From assembly GCA_963746315.1 (NCBI GenBank), contig CAVVAR010000005.1, forward strand, positions 660,639 through 724,638: 64,000 bases of DNA, read 5' to 3'. Of this stretch, positions 55,067 to 63,521 are shown piece after piece. Within the stretch, counting starts at the first letter, position 1; each line of letters starts with the position of its first letter. A program made the position numbers and the translations under genes. The notes beneath the pieces were generated by a model, which saw only the letters and a list, made by a program, of their open reading frames with translations, was not told where the DNA came from and did not search any database. Source of the stretch: Ga0077555 sp963746315 (GTDB taxonomy: Bacteria; Pseudomonadota; Alphaproteobacteria; Rhizobiales; Hyphomicrobiaceae).

Positions 55067-56401
55067 ATGGTGCCCACGATTTCCGGCCAGCGCCCGAAGC
55101 AAATAACCGCCGAGCAGGCTGCCGGTTTTGTCAAATCGGGCATGTGGCTCGATTTCGGGTTTGGGATCTGCCAGCCGGATGTGTTCGACAAGGCCCTCGG
55201 GGCGCGAACGCATGAATTGAAGGGCGTGAAGATCCGCAGTTGCATTACGTTGCGGCCGCGCGCCCATCATGAGGCCGATCCGACTGGCGAGCACATTCTG
55301 AGCCTGAACTGGCACTTCAGCGGCTACGATCGCCGCCAGCACGATGCCGGCCGGTGCAACTACCTTCCTCTCAACCTCGGCGAATGGCCGGATCTCTACC
55401 GCCGCTTCGTCGATCGCGTCGACATCGCAGTTTTCCAGGTCTGCCCGAAAGACGAGAACGGCTTCTACAATTTCTCTGCCGCGGCCTCGTACCATCGGGC
55501 GCTGGTCGACAAGGCGCAGATGGTCATTCTGGAGGTCAACCCGGGCCTGCCCTACTGCCACGGCCAGGAGAATTTGGTTCACGAGAGCGAGGTCGACTTC
55601 ATCATCGACGGCGACGGCCGGTCAGCAGCCGAGTTGCCCGATGCCATCACGACAGATGTTGATCTGGCCATTGCTCGACTGATCGCGGCCGAGATCAAGG
55701 ATGGGGACTGTCTCCAGATCGGCATCGGAGGATTGCCGAATGCTGTCTGCCGAGCAGTCGCTCAGGCCGGCGTCAAGGATCTCGGCATCAACACGGAGAT
55801 GATGGTCGAGGGTCTCATGGAGTTGGTCAAAGCCGGCGCCGCCACCGGCTCACGCAAGCAGGTCGACGTCGGCAAAGCTGTCTACGCCTTCGCCATCGGA
55901 TCACGTGAGCTCTACTCCTACATCGACCGCAATCCGGCGTTCGAGACGCGCGCCGTCGACTATACGAACCTGCCTCACTTTGTTGCTCGCAATGACAATG
56001 TCGTCGCCGTGAACAGCACAGGCCAGATGGACCTGCAAGGACAGGCGGCCTCTGAATCGTCGGGTCACCGGCACTTCAGCGGCACTGGCGGACAACTGGG
56101 CTTCGTGCGCGCCGCATACCAGTCGAATGGCGGCCGTGCGTTTCTGTGCATGCCGTCGACGCATGAGAAGAATGGCGTGCGCAAGAGCCGTGTCGTCCTC
56201 GATTTTCCAGGCGGCACGGTCGTGACGGTGCCCCGCACCGACGTCATGTACGCTGTGACCGAATACGGCATCGTCTGCCTCAAGGGAAAGGCGGTGGCGG
56301 AGCGCGCGAAAGCGATGATCTCCATCGCTCATCCGGACTTCCGCGAGGACTTGGAGCGTGAAGCGTACGACAAGGGGCTCATTCCACGCGCGTTCTACTG
56401 A
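55067..56401 (+). CDS. Acetyl-CoA hydrolase/transferase family protein
   Basis: The protein is 444 aa. Catalytic-type Glu lies in LGINTEMMVEGLMEL. Other landmarks are LQIGIGGLPNAVCRA, QMDLQGQAASESSG, GTGGQLGFVRAAYQSNGGRAF and VTEYGIVCLKGKAVAERAKAMI. It resembles 4-hydroxybutyrate/acetyl-CoA transferases that move CoA between acids. The ATG at 55067 has AAGGA 8 bases upstream; a TTG at 55064 is possible. It pairs with the ligase in the same cluster. Confidence 0.88.
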   Translation: MVPTISGQRPKQITAEQAAGFVKSGMWLDFGFGICQPDVFDKALGARTHELKGVKIRSCITLRPRAHHEADPTGEHILSLNWHFSGYDRRQHDAGRCNYLPLNLGEWPDLYRRFVDRVDIAVFQVCPKDENGFYNFSAAASYHRALVDKAQMVILEVNPGLPYCHGQENLVHESEVDFIIDGDGRSAAELPDAITTDVDLAIARLIAAEIKDGDCLQIGIGGLPNAVCRAVAQAGVKDLGINTEMMVEGLMELVKAGAATGSRKQVDVGKAVYAFAIGSRELYSYIDRNPAFETRAVDYTNLPHFVARNDNVVAVNSTGQMDLQGQAASESSGHRHFSGTGGQLGFVRAAYQSNGGRAFLCMPSTHEKNGVRKSRVVLDFPGGTVVTVPRTDVMYAVTEYGIVCLKGKAVAERAKAMISIAHPDFREDLEREAYDKGLIPRAFY

Positions 56402-56567
56402 GCGACCAGAGGTCGTCGCAAGATCCAGAGCATCTGGTCGGGTAAGCGATGGCGGACGTCGTGGCTCGCCCGCGCTGGCTACTCAAGTTGTTTTTTGAGG
56501 ACTATCGGTTGACTTCAACAGTGGCGCTTCAAACGAGGAAGGTCGCCACCAGCCAGGAGGGCTTCCC

Positions 56568-57440
56568 ATGCGGAGCCAAGCCGAAAAAGCCGCAATCTTC
56601 CGCGACCTGCACACCGCCCCGGGTTGCTTCGTCATTCCGAACCCGTGGGACGTCGGCAGCGCAAGAATGCTGGCGGGGCTCGGCTATGAGGCGCTGGCGA
56701 CCACATCTGCCGGCATGGCCTGGAACATGGGTCTTGGCGACAGCCAGGTCGGTCGCGATCAGGTTCTGGAGCATTGCCGATTGTTGGCAAACGCTACGGA
56801 ATTGCCGCTCGCCGCCGATTTGGAGGATTGCTACAGCTACACGCCAGCCGGCGTGGCCGAAACGATCCGCCTCGGGGCTGAAGTAGGGTTGGTCGGCGGC
56901 TCAGTCGAGGATTGGGTACCCGGGCGATTTGGCGATGAGCCCCGCATCCTGCCCATCGCCGAAGCGGCGGATCTGGTGCGTGCTGCAGCGGAGGCGGCGC
57001 GGGCGCTGCCCTTCCCGTTCTTGCTCTGCGGCCGAGCGGAAAATCACGTTCGCGGCGTGACCGATCTGGCCGATACGATCAAACGCCTGCAGGCCTATCA
57101 GGAAGCCGGGGCCGACGTGCTGTACGCACCCGGCCTCCCCACGCTGGCGGATATTGACAGCGTCCTAAAAGAAATCGACCGCCCGCTGAACGTGCTGATG
57201 GGCGGGGCCACCGGAATGCACACGATGGCCGAGCTTCAGGCGCTCGGAGTCAAGCGCGTCAGTCTCGGCGCTGCGTTCGCGAACTCCGCCTACAGCGCAT
57301 TCCTGCGTGCCGCAAAAGAGGTGAAGGAGCAGGGCACCTTCACCTTTCGGGAGAAGAATGCCCCCGCAGCGGAATTCGGTCGCTTGTTGGAACTGGGAAC
57401 GAGCCGAGATGCGAACGAGGGCAAAGCTCGCGGCTCTTGA
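56568..57440 (+). CDS. Isocitrate lyase / PEP mutase family protein
   Basis: The protein is 290 aa. The core signatures are CFVIPNPWDVGSARMLAGLGYEALATTSAGMAW (split), PLAADLEDCY at the metal site, GLVGGSVEDW and LLCGRAENHVRG. The enzymes cleave or form C-C bonds on 2-oxo/hydroxy acids (2-methylisocitrate lyase-like, oxaloacetate hydrolase-like). The reaction here cannot be fixed. It lies between the CoA transferase and a second flavin monooxygenase, in the same orientation. Confidence 0.85.
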   Translation: MRSQAEKAAIFRDLHTAPGCFVIPNPWDVGSARMLAGLGYEALATTSAGMAWNMGLGDSQVGRDQVLEHCRLLANATELPLAADLEDCYSYTPAGVAETIRLGAEVGLVGGSVEDWVPGRFGDEPRILPIAEAADLVRAAAEAARALPFPFLLCGRAENHVRGVTDLADTIKRLQAYQEAGADVLYAPGLPTLADIDSVLKEIDRPLNVLMGGATGMHTMAELQALGVKRVSLGAAFANSAYSAFLRAAKEVKEQGTFTFREKNAPAAEFGRLLELGTSRDANEGKARGS

Positions 57441-57575
57441 TGACCGGCTGCTCGTCGGCTTACGCGCTTTGTCGAAGCGCCATCAATGCCTTGGGCTACG
57501 CCAAAGCATGCAACGACGTAGCCCAGGATCATCTGGTGTGCTTGCACAGAGAATGTGACTCAGGAGGGCCTTTTC

Positions 57576-58760
57576 ATGATGGTGTCCGAGCGGCCAGCGG
57601 GCGCGAATATGCCGCGCGTGGGCGAAGCCTCAGCAGCGGGGTTCTGTGAGCAACTTCGGAAGCTCTCTGATGCGGTAGCGCAGCAGCGGGCAGAGTTCGA
57701 CACGGCAGGGCAACTTCCTGATGACCTCTTTCGCAAGCTTGCCGCGATCGGCCTCTTCAGACTTTGGCTGCCGAAGGCGCTTGGTGGTCCCGAACTCTCC
57801 GCGTTGGAATTCATGGATGTCGTTGAAGAAGCTGCGGCCTTGGATGGTACAATCGGCTGGCTGGTCGGCAATGGCGGAGGCATGGCTCGCACCGGCGCGT
57901 TCCTGCCGGTTCAATCGGCGCAAGAAATCTTTTCTGATCCCGAAGCATTTGTCGTCTCTGGAACGGCCGGTGTCGGACGAGCGGTGCGTGTTGCCGGTGG
58001 CTACCGCGTAAACGGGCGCTGGCCTTTCGGCAGCGGGTCACCTCATGCGACGTGGTTTTCGCCGTTCTGCGAGATCGAAGACTCCGGACAAGGCACGGGC
58101 CGCCGGATCCTGGTCTATTCACCACGCGCGCACGTAACTTTGTACGACAATTGGCAGGTATCCGGCCTTTGTGGCACCGGCAGCGTCGACTTCGAGTTTC
58201 GGGACGTGTTCGTTCCGGACCGTTTCGCTCATCCCCACCAGCCGGAGCCGACACAGCCTGGTACCCTGTACAAGCTGCCAACTGGCTCGATATTCCCATG
58301 GACCGTTGCGACCGTTCCGCTAGGCCTCGCGCGTGGCGCGCTCAACGAATTCGTCCGGCTTGCAATTCAGAGGAAGCGTCGTGGTGATTCAATCCCGCTG
58401 GCAGAACGTGAACTTGTGCAATCTGAAATCGGACGGATCGAGGCGCGCCTGGGTGCGGCCCATGCTTTCCTAAGGCAGGGCATGGTGAATTTGCTGGGAG
58501 CTATCGAGGCCGGGGCTGGCTTGGTGCCGGCACGTGTCCAGTTCCGCCTCGGTTGCACTCATGCTAGCGAGACCGCACTTGCGACAATCGGGCGGCTGAC
58601 CGAGATCGCGGGAGCGGTGGCCATCTTGCAGTCATGCCCGCTCGAGCGGTACGAGCGCGACGCCCGCGCAGCGGCGAAGCACCTGGCGATGAGCTCAGCC
58701 GCCTATATTACCGGAGGGAAGTTGATCCTGGGACAGGACCTCTCCCAAACACATTTCTGA
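57576..58760 (+). CDS. Acyl-CoA-dehydrogenase-fold flavin monooxygenase (second copy)
   Basis: The protein is 394 aa and intact. Landmarks are LAAIGLFRLWLPKALGGPELS, LDGTIGWLVGNGGGMARTG, GGYRVNGRWPFGSGSPHATWF and SGLCGTGSVDFEFRDVFVPD, typical of Acyl-CoA_dh_2 flavin-dependent monooxygenases. The ATG at 57576 has AGGAGG 8 bases upstream. It is a paralogue of the frameshifted monooxygenase in the same cluster. It is the last gene before the IS66 end. Confidence 0.87.
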   Translation: MMVSERPAGANMPRVGEASAAGFCEQLRKLSDAVAQQRAEFDTAGQLPDDLFRKLAAIGLFRLWLPKALGGPELSALEFMDVVEEAAALDGTIGWLVGNGGGMARTGAFLPVQSAQEIFSDPEAFVVSGTAGVGRAVRVAGGYRVNGRWPFGSGSPHATWFSPFCEIEDSGQGTGRRILVYSPRAHVTLYDNWQVSGLCGTGSVDFEFRDVFVPDRFAHPHQPEPTQPGTLYKLPTGSIFPWTVATVPLGLARGALNEFVRLAIQRKRRGDSIPLAERELVQSEIGRIEARLGAAHAFLRQGMVNLLGAIEAGAGLVPARVQFRLGCTHASETALATIGRLTEIAGAVAILQSCPLERYERDARAAAKHLAMSSAAYITGGKLILGQDLSQTHF

Positions 58761-58983
58761 TGTCTCGGCCTTCACGGCTCTCCGAACTGCACCCCCGACG
58801 CGAACGAAGGCTAAGCGGACGGACTTCAACGGAGAAGATCCACCAGCGTCATAGGCCGCTCCGGGTCAACTGCACGCAACCGCCCGTGCCGCCGGCACGG
58901 CAGCAGCACCCCCAGCAAGAGACGATCAATTAACGACTGGCAGCTTGTCCCCCGATCGCGTCGGCGTCAACGTGAGCCCAGAG

Positions 58984-59008
58984 TAAGCCTGCGGTGAGCG
59001 CCGCAGGT
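58984..59008. repeat. IS66 terminal sequence with internal hairpin
   Basis: GTAAGCCTGCGG, TGAGCG, CCGCAGG: the CCTGCGG and CCGCAGG segments are reverse complements, giving a 7-bp hairpin inside the end. GTAAG is typical of IS66 ends. It differs from 47493-47517 at one base only. Confidence 0.7.
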
Positions 59009-59018
59009 GCCGTCGGTT

Positions 59019-60653
59019 TCAAGCGGCTTGGCTGACCACCGCGCCTGCTGGGCGCCAGTTCCACGGCAACAACTCGTCGAGCTTCGACGCCGGGTGGTCG
59101 GCAATGCGCGCGAGCACGTCGGCCAGCCACGCCTGCGGGTCGATGTCGTTCATCTTCGCCGTGACGATGAGGCTGTACATGGCGGCGGCGCGCGTGCCCC
59201 CGCGATCCGAACCGGCAAAGAGCCACGACTTTCTTCCGAGTGCGATACCGCGCAGCGCCCGCTCGGCGGCATTGTTGCTCAGACAGATACGGCCGTCGTC
59301 AAGGAACCGCGTGAACGCGGGCCAGCGCTTCAGCATGTAGTCCATGGCCTTGGCGAGATCGCTACCGCGCGAGAGCTTCGGCCGCTCGGCGCGCATGCGA
59401 GCTTCCATCTCGTCGACGAGAGCGCGGCTCAGTTCCTGTCGAACGGCGCGGCGCTCGTCGGCGCTTTTGCCATTGATGCCGCGCTCGATCTCGAACAGCC
59501 GATCCATACGCTGCACGATTTCAAGCGCCAGGGGCGAGGTCGGCATCGGCACCTTGCCTTCAGCCTTGCGGCGGGCGCTGGCCTCGACGTCGGCGAGAGC
59601 GAAGAACGGACGGCGCGCATGCGCCCAGCAGCCCGCTTCCAGGATCAGGCCCGGCTTGCGATCGATGGCATACAGGCGATTGTACCCGGCATAGGCGTCG
59701 GCCTGGAGCACGCCAGACCAGCGGGTGAGATGCGCCTCGACATGCGCGCCGCCGCGATCGCGCGAGTAGTAGAACATGGCCGCAGGTGGAGCGCCGCCGC
59801 CGAACGGGCGATCATCGCGCACGTAGACCCAGCATCTGCCGGTATGGGTCTTGCCCTTGGCCAGCACGGGGACCGTGGTGTCATCACCGTGCAATCGGTT
59901 GGCAGCGAAGACGTGCGTCTCGACGCGCCTGAGCAGCGGCTCCAGCACCGCGCAACCGGCACCGACCTGATCGGCGAGTGTCGACACGCTGAAAGGCACA
60001 CCCTCGCGGCCGTAGCGCTCCGCCTGCCGGTTTAAGGGCTGGTGCTGACCGAACTTCTCGAACAGCAGCATGGCCATCAGGTTCGGCCCAGCCCAGCCAC
60101 GCGGCGTGACGTGGAACGGCGCGGGCGGCTCGCTGATCTTCTCGCAATCCCGACAGGTCATCTTCTCGCGTACGTGCTGGATGACCTTCCACCGGCGCGG
60201 GACCACCTCCAGCGTCTCGGTGACGGTCTCGCCGAGCTTACGCAGGCGCGCGCCGCCGCAGCACTCGCAGGTCGTGGGCGAAGGAACGACGACGCGCTCG
60301 CGCGGCAGGTGCGTGGGGAACGGCTGTCGTGACGGGCGCCTGCGCGTAAACGGCGCGACGTTCGTCGTCCTGGCGGCAGCGCGCTCGGCGGCGATCTCGT
60401 CCTCGGTGGCAGCCGTCTCCAGCTCTTCGAGATCCAGCTCCATCTGATCGAGGAGGCGTTCCGTACGCTCCGAGCGCGGCCCGTAGATCCGCCGATTGAG
60501 CTTGGCGATCTCGAGGTTCTGACGTGCGATCGTCGCTGCATCGTCGGCGGCCTTGGCACGGGCCAGCGCCAGCTCGGCCTCGATACGCGCGGCGCGATCG
60601 CGCTCGGCAGCCAGTGCCGCTCTCAGCGCCTCGATGTCGGAGGTCGAATCCAT
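59019..60653 (-). CDS. tnpC: IS66 family transposase TnpC
   Basis: The protein is 544 aa and complete. It has an N-terminal coiled coil, a zinc-binding segment with CECCGG and CRDCEK, and a DDE-type core: first Asp in LHGDDTTVPVLAKG, second in LQADAYAGYNRLY, Glu in LSNNAAERALRGIALGRKSW. The C-terminus LDELLPWNWRPAGAVV is typical. It starts 49 bp after the tnpB 3' fragment. Confidence 0.93.
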   Translation of the reverse strand: MDSTSDIEALRAALAAERDRAARIEAELALARAKAADDAATIARQNLEIAKLNRRIYGPRSERTERLLDQMELDLEELETAATEDEIAAERAAARTTNVAPFTRRRPSRQPFPTHLPRERVVVPSPTTCECCGGARLRKLGETVTETLEVVPRRWKVIQHVREKMTCRDCEKISEPPAPFHVTPRGWAGPNLMAMLLFEKFGQHQPLNRQAERYGREGVPFSVSTLADQVGAGCAVLEPLLRRVETHVFAANRLHGDDTTVPVLAKGKTHTGRCWVYVRDDRPFGGGAPPAAMFYYSRDRGGAHVEAHLTRWSGVLQADAYAGYNRLYAIDRKPGLILEAGCWAHARRPFFALADVEASARRKAEGKVPMPTSPLALEIVQRMDRLFEIERGINGKSADERRAVRQELSRALVDEMEARMRAERPKLSRGSDLAKAMDYMLKRWPAFTRFLDDGRICLSNNAAERALRGIALGRKSWLFAGSDRGGTRAAAMYSLIVTAKMNDIDPQAWLADVLARIADHPASKLDELLPWNWRPAGAVVSQAA

Positions 60654-60701
60654 ACAACGAGAGAATCACAGAGCGTCCTGCATCGCTCGCACAATGTGCA
60701 G

Positions 60702-60753
60702 CTATCCCGCGCGTTCCGGGCGGAATGTGTGAACCGGGTTACGCCAGTCGATC
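60702..60753 (-). pseudogene. tnpB: tnpB 3' fragment of the IS66 element
   Basis: Read on the minus strand, this segment encodes IDWRNPVHTFRPERAG and stop, the expected TnpB C-terminus. It is separated by about 2.47 kb from the rest of tnpB. It joins exactly onto the codon broken at 63226. Confidence 0.85.
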
Positions 60754-60762
60754 CCGTCGAGC
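60754..60762. repeat. Attachment-type junction sequence (right)
   Basis: CCGTCGAGC adjoins the tnpB 3' fragment; it matches 63226-63234 at 8 of 9 positions. Confidence 0.6.
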
Positions 60763-60764
60763 GA

Positions 60765-62852
60765 CTACCCATGTGAATGCCCCTTCTTGCAAGGCGTATT
60801 GATTCTGAGATCGAGATGATCGATCTCGTGGTTGCGCAGCTTTCTGACGGCTTCAATGATGGCCGGCGTGTTTGCGAACAGGTGCGCGCCGGACGGGTGC
60901 GGATCGATCAACAAGCGCCCTTTCCGGATCTGGACGTAGATCCAGTTCACAGGGATCTTCAAGACGTTGGCGATCTCGTTTGCGCTCAGCACGTCCTTGG
61001 AGTGCTGCCAGCGCGTTCGCTGCTCGACGAGCCCTTTCAGGCCCGCGTCATACCGTATGCGCTGGACAGTGTTCGGTAGGACCTTGTCGGGGCTGTTCGG
61101 TGAGCGGTGCCCGTCTCGCGTCAGCACGGCGGCAATTTCATCGTCGTGCATCCCGGTACGGGCAAGCTCGGTAATGCGCTGCTGCATCTCATCGCCACGG
61201 GTTAGCCGTGCCACGGAGCCCACACGCATCTTCACTTCGATCTCACTGACGGCTCCACCGCGCCACACGATGCGCACTTTGACAACGTCATGCTCACCGC
61301 GGTCGAGAACAACCTTCTCTACGAGACAGCGCAGCAATGCCTTTCTCTTTGCATCGGTCGTGCTCAGGTTCGCCCAGATCTCGGGGAGGCGGCCAGAAAG
61401 GCGGATGACGTTGTCGCCCAGTGCCTTTCCGATCGCGATGGGGCTAACGGATTGGGGCACACTGGACTGCGCCAGGGCCTCCTCCGCTGCGCGCACCTCC
61501 TTGAGGGCCGACTCCCAGCGACGCTCCAGCTCAGCGGCGACGAGCCGATTGTCGGGATCGACCTTGTTGAACTGTCGTTCTGCCAGCGATGCTTCGTAAC
61601 GTCGCCGTTGAAGTTGCTGCTCAGCGCTCTTACGCATCGCCTTGTCCGACTCGCTCTGAGCGCGACGGGCGCGCGACAGCGCGTCGATCTCGGCCGGAGC
61701 CAGCGCTTGCAGGAAGGCCTGCGTCACTGCCGTGTCAATACGAGGCGCGCTGACATGCTGGCAGGCGGGCAGGCCCTGATGTGCGCTCAGGTGATTGCAG
61801 ACGTACTCGGGACGGTTCTTGTAGCGGACGTACATCTTGTGGCCGCATCTGCCACACCACGCAATGCCGGTCAGAAGCAGCTCGCCATCGCGCGGCGCAC
61901 CCCTCGTCTTCTTGCGCATGTATTCAGCCCGGTTGTCGCTGACGATGCCTCTGATCTTCTCGTAGGTCTTCCAATCGATATAGGCTGGATAGCGGTCCTT
62001 GACGACGATCCGCCATTCCTCGATCGGCTTCGCCGCCTTCATCGTCGATTTGCCGTCGGTGGGCTTGCGCAATCGTGTGCGTCCGTAGACGAATGCGCCA
62101 GCGTAGGCGGGGTTCTTGAGAATCCTCGCCACTGCGGACGTTGTGGCGGAGGCCCACGTGAGATCGCCATGACGATCACGGCGCGGCAGTTCGAGATCGC
62201 AGGCATTGAACTCGCGCATCACCTTGGCGACACTGCGCACCTTCAGAAAGGTCTCGAACAGCAGCGAGAGCCGTTCCTGAACCTCCATATTCGGATCCTT
62301 GACGACGACACCCGAAGGGTCGCGGACGAGGCCGACAGGCAAAGTCAGCGCCAACTCGCCGCGCTCAGCTTTTGCGAGAAGACCTGCCGTGAGCCTGCTA
62401 CGGATCGTGTGCAGCTCCAGCTCGGATATCGTTCCTTTCAAGCCAAGCAGCAGTCGCCCGTTCGGGCTGCCCGGATCGTAGACGCCGTCCCGATCGGCAA
62501 TCAGGCAGCCGTGCAATCCGCAGATGTCGAGCAGAGGATACCAGTCCGTGCAATTGCGGGCGAGGCGGGTCACATCGATCGACAGGATTAGGCCGACCTC
62601 GTGAAGGCCCACGCGTCCGACCAGTTCCTTGAAGCCGCTGCGCTGCACCGATGACGCCCCGCTCAGGCCGAGATCGGCATCGATGACATCGATGTCAGCT
62701 TCGCGCCAGCCGAGCTCCTTTGCCCGTTGCTGGAGTGCGTACTGCAAACGCAGGCTCTCCTGGTTGCTCACCACCTGGTGGGGAGTCGATTGGCGGATGT
62801 ACACAACGGCTCGCCGCGCCAGGTGCGTCGGCTTCACCAGCTCGGATCTCAT
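60765..62852 (-). CDS. Large serine recombinase
   Basis: The protein is 695 aa. The resolvase domain has RRAVVYIRQSTPHQV, where Ser22 is the expected nucleophile, followed by SIDVTRLARNCTDWYPLLD and LLLGLKGTISELELHTIRSRL. The recombinase domain includes RILKNPAYAGAFVYG. A zinc ribbon follows (WCGRCGHK, then CNHLSAHQGLPACQH). A long coiled coil precedes a C-terminal HTH-like domain (LSANEIANVLKIPVNWIYVQIRKG). Such enzymes move phages or mobile elements between att sites without a partner integrase. Its start overlaps the upstream small gene (ATGA). Confidence 0.9.
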   Translation of the reverse strand: MRSELVKPTHLARRAVVYIRQSTPHQVVSNQESLRLQYALQQRAKELGWREADIDVIDADLGLSGASSVQRSGFKELVGRVGLHEVGLILSIDVTRLARNCTDWYPLLDICGLHGCLIADRDGVYDPGSPNGRLLLGLKGTISELELHTIRSRLTAGLLAKAERGELALTLPVGLVRDPSGVVVKDPNMEVQERLSLLFETFLKVRSVAKVMREFNACDLELPRRDRHGDLTWASATTSAVARILKNPAYAGAFVYGRTRLRKPTDGKSTMKAAKPIEEWRIVVKDRYPAYIDWKTYEKIRGIVSDNRAEYMRKKTRGAPRDGELLLTGIAWCGRCGHKMYVRYKNRPEYVCNHLSAHQGLPACQHVSAPRIDTAVTQAFLQALAPAEIDALSRARRAQSESDKAMRKSAEQQLQRRRYEASLAERQFNKVDPDNRLVAAELERRWESALKEVRAAEEALAQSSVPQSVSPIAIGKALGDNVIRLSGRLPEIWANLSTTDAKRKALLRCLVEKVVLDRGEHDVVKVRIVWRGGAVSEIEVKMRVGSVARLTRGDEMQQRITELARTGMHDDEIAAVLTRDGHRSPNSPDKVLPNTVQRIRYDAGLKGLVEQRTRWQHSKDVLSANEIANVLKIPVNWIYVQIRKGRLLIDPHPSGAHLFANTPAIIEAVRKLRNHEIDHLDLRINTPCKKGHSHG

Positions 62853-63175
62853 GGCTCACCTCCGCCAGCACCGCGGCGACCTCGTCGACGATCTGGCGCT
62901 GCAGCGCCGGTGGCAATGTGAACCACACGTTTTTCGGATCGATCGGCATCGAGCTGCTCAACGGCCAAGGTCAGATCGTGAAGCGCCTCGATGCTGAGCT
63001 TCGTTCGATTCTCAGAGGACGGCTGTGGCTCGGTTGCCGCGACCGCGATCAAAAGGCTTGCGCCGTCGCGATGCTCGACTTCGTAACTCACCGGCATGCC
63101 ACCGCCGCGATGGACTGACCGAATGACCCGGAAAGTCCGGCCGAACAACGGATGCGTCGGATCACGCACAGTCAC
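62849..63175 (-). CDS. Small protein coupled to the recombinase (DUF5372-like)
   Basis: The protein is about 108 aa. The N-terminus VRDPTHPLFGRTFRVI resembles DUF5372-type proteins (HPLFGxxF), then YEVEHRDGASLLIAVAATE and a helical tail (KLSIEALHDLTLAVEQLDADR). A C-terminal basic stretch follows. The stop overlaps the recombinase start by 4 bases, so the two are translationally coupled. A GTG at 63175 is the most likely start but no good Shine-Dalgarno is visible. It may be an accessory or directionality factor. Confidence 0.55.
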   Translation of the reverse strand: MTVRDPTHPLFGRTFRVIRSVHRGGGMPVSYEVEHRDGASLLIAVAATEPQPSSENRTKLSIEALHDLTLAVEQLDADRSEKRVVHIATGAAAPDRRRGRRGAGGGEP

Positions 63176-63225
63176 TTCGACGGCAGATGATTCGTCAGAC
63201 TCGCGGGTGGGGATATTGCGTTGTG

Positions 63226-63234
63226 CCTTCGAGC
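63226..63234. repeat. Attachment-type junction sequence (left)
   Basis: CCTTCGAGC lies at the break in tnpB; the codons MLEG are cut after GG. Confidence 0.6.
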
Positions 63235-63521
63235 ATGTAGGCCAGCTGCGCGGATGATATCGATACGCTGCCGCTGGCGACCGCCGGCCAAACGAACCGG
63301 CCGCGCTCCAACCTCTTGGCATAGAGCGAGAGCCCGAGTCCGTCGTGCCAGAGGATCTTGATCAGGTCGCCACGCGCCCCGCGAAACACGAAGAGATCGC
63401 CGGCGAATGGATCACGGCCGAGCGTCTCCTGCACCTGCAGCGCCAGCCCGTTCATGCCGCGCCGCATGTCGGTGCGCCCGACCGAGAGCCACACGCGCAC
63501 GCCCGACGGCACCGGGATCAT
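63226..63521 (-). pseudogene. tnpB: tnpB 5' fragment of the IS66 element
   Basis: The segment encodes TnpB from MIPVPSGVRVWLSVGRTDMRRG through LFVFRGARGDLIKILWHDG and ends at SAQLAYMLEG, after which the expected IDW... is missing. The in-frame remainder (TTQYPHPRV) comes from the inserted element and stops at 63195. The ATG at 63521 overlaps the tnpA stop by 4 bases. Confidence 0.88.

Larger units (their letters stand above)
60754..63234 (-). mobile_element. Compact serine-recombinase element inserted in tnpB
   Basis: The element spans about 2.47 kb between two copies of the near-identical 9-mer CCNTCGAGC (CCGTCGAGC at 60754-60762, CCTTCGAGC at 63226-63234). It encodes only a large serine recombinase and a small protein whose stop overlaps the recombinase start. 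The recombinase stop codon is 3-4 bases from one junction, so there is almost no spare sequence. Removing it restores the tnpB frame ...AYMLEG-IDWRNPV. The core was read by eye, not aligned computationally. Confidence 0.8.

Noticed and set aside
56404..56439. GACCAGA/TCTGGTC hairpin after the CoA-transferase gene
   Set aside because: Short stem, long loop and no T run, so too weak to call a terminator.
61290..62591. 433-aa plus-strand open frame
   Set aside because: Antisense to the serine recombinase.
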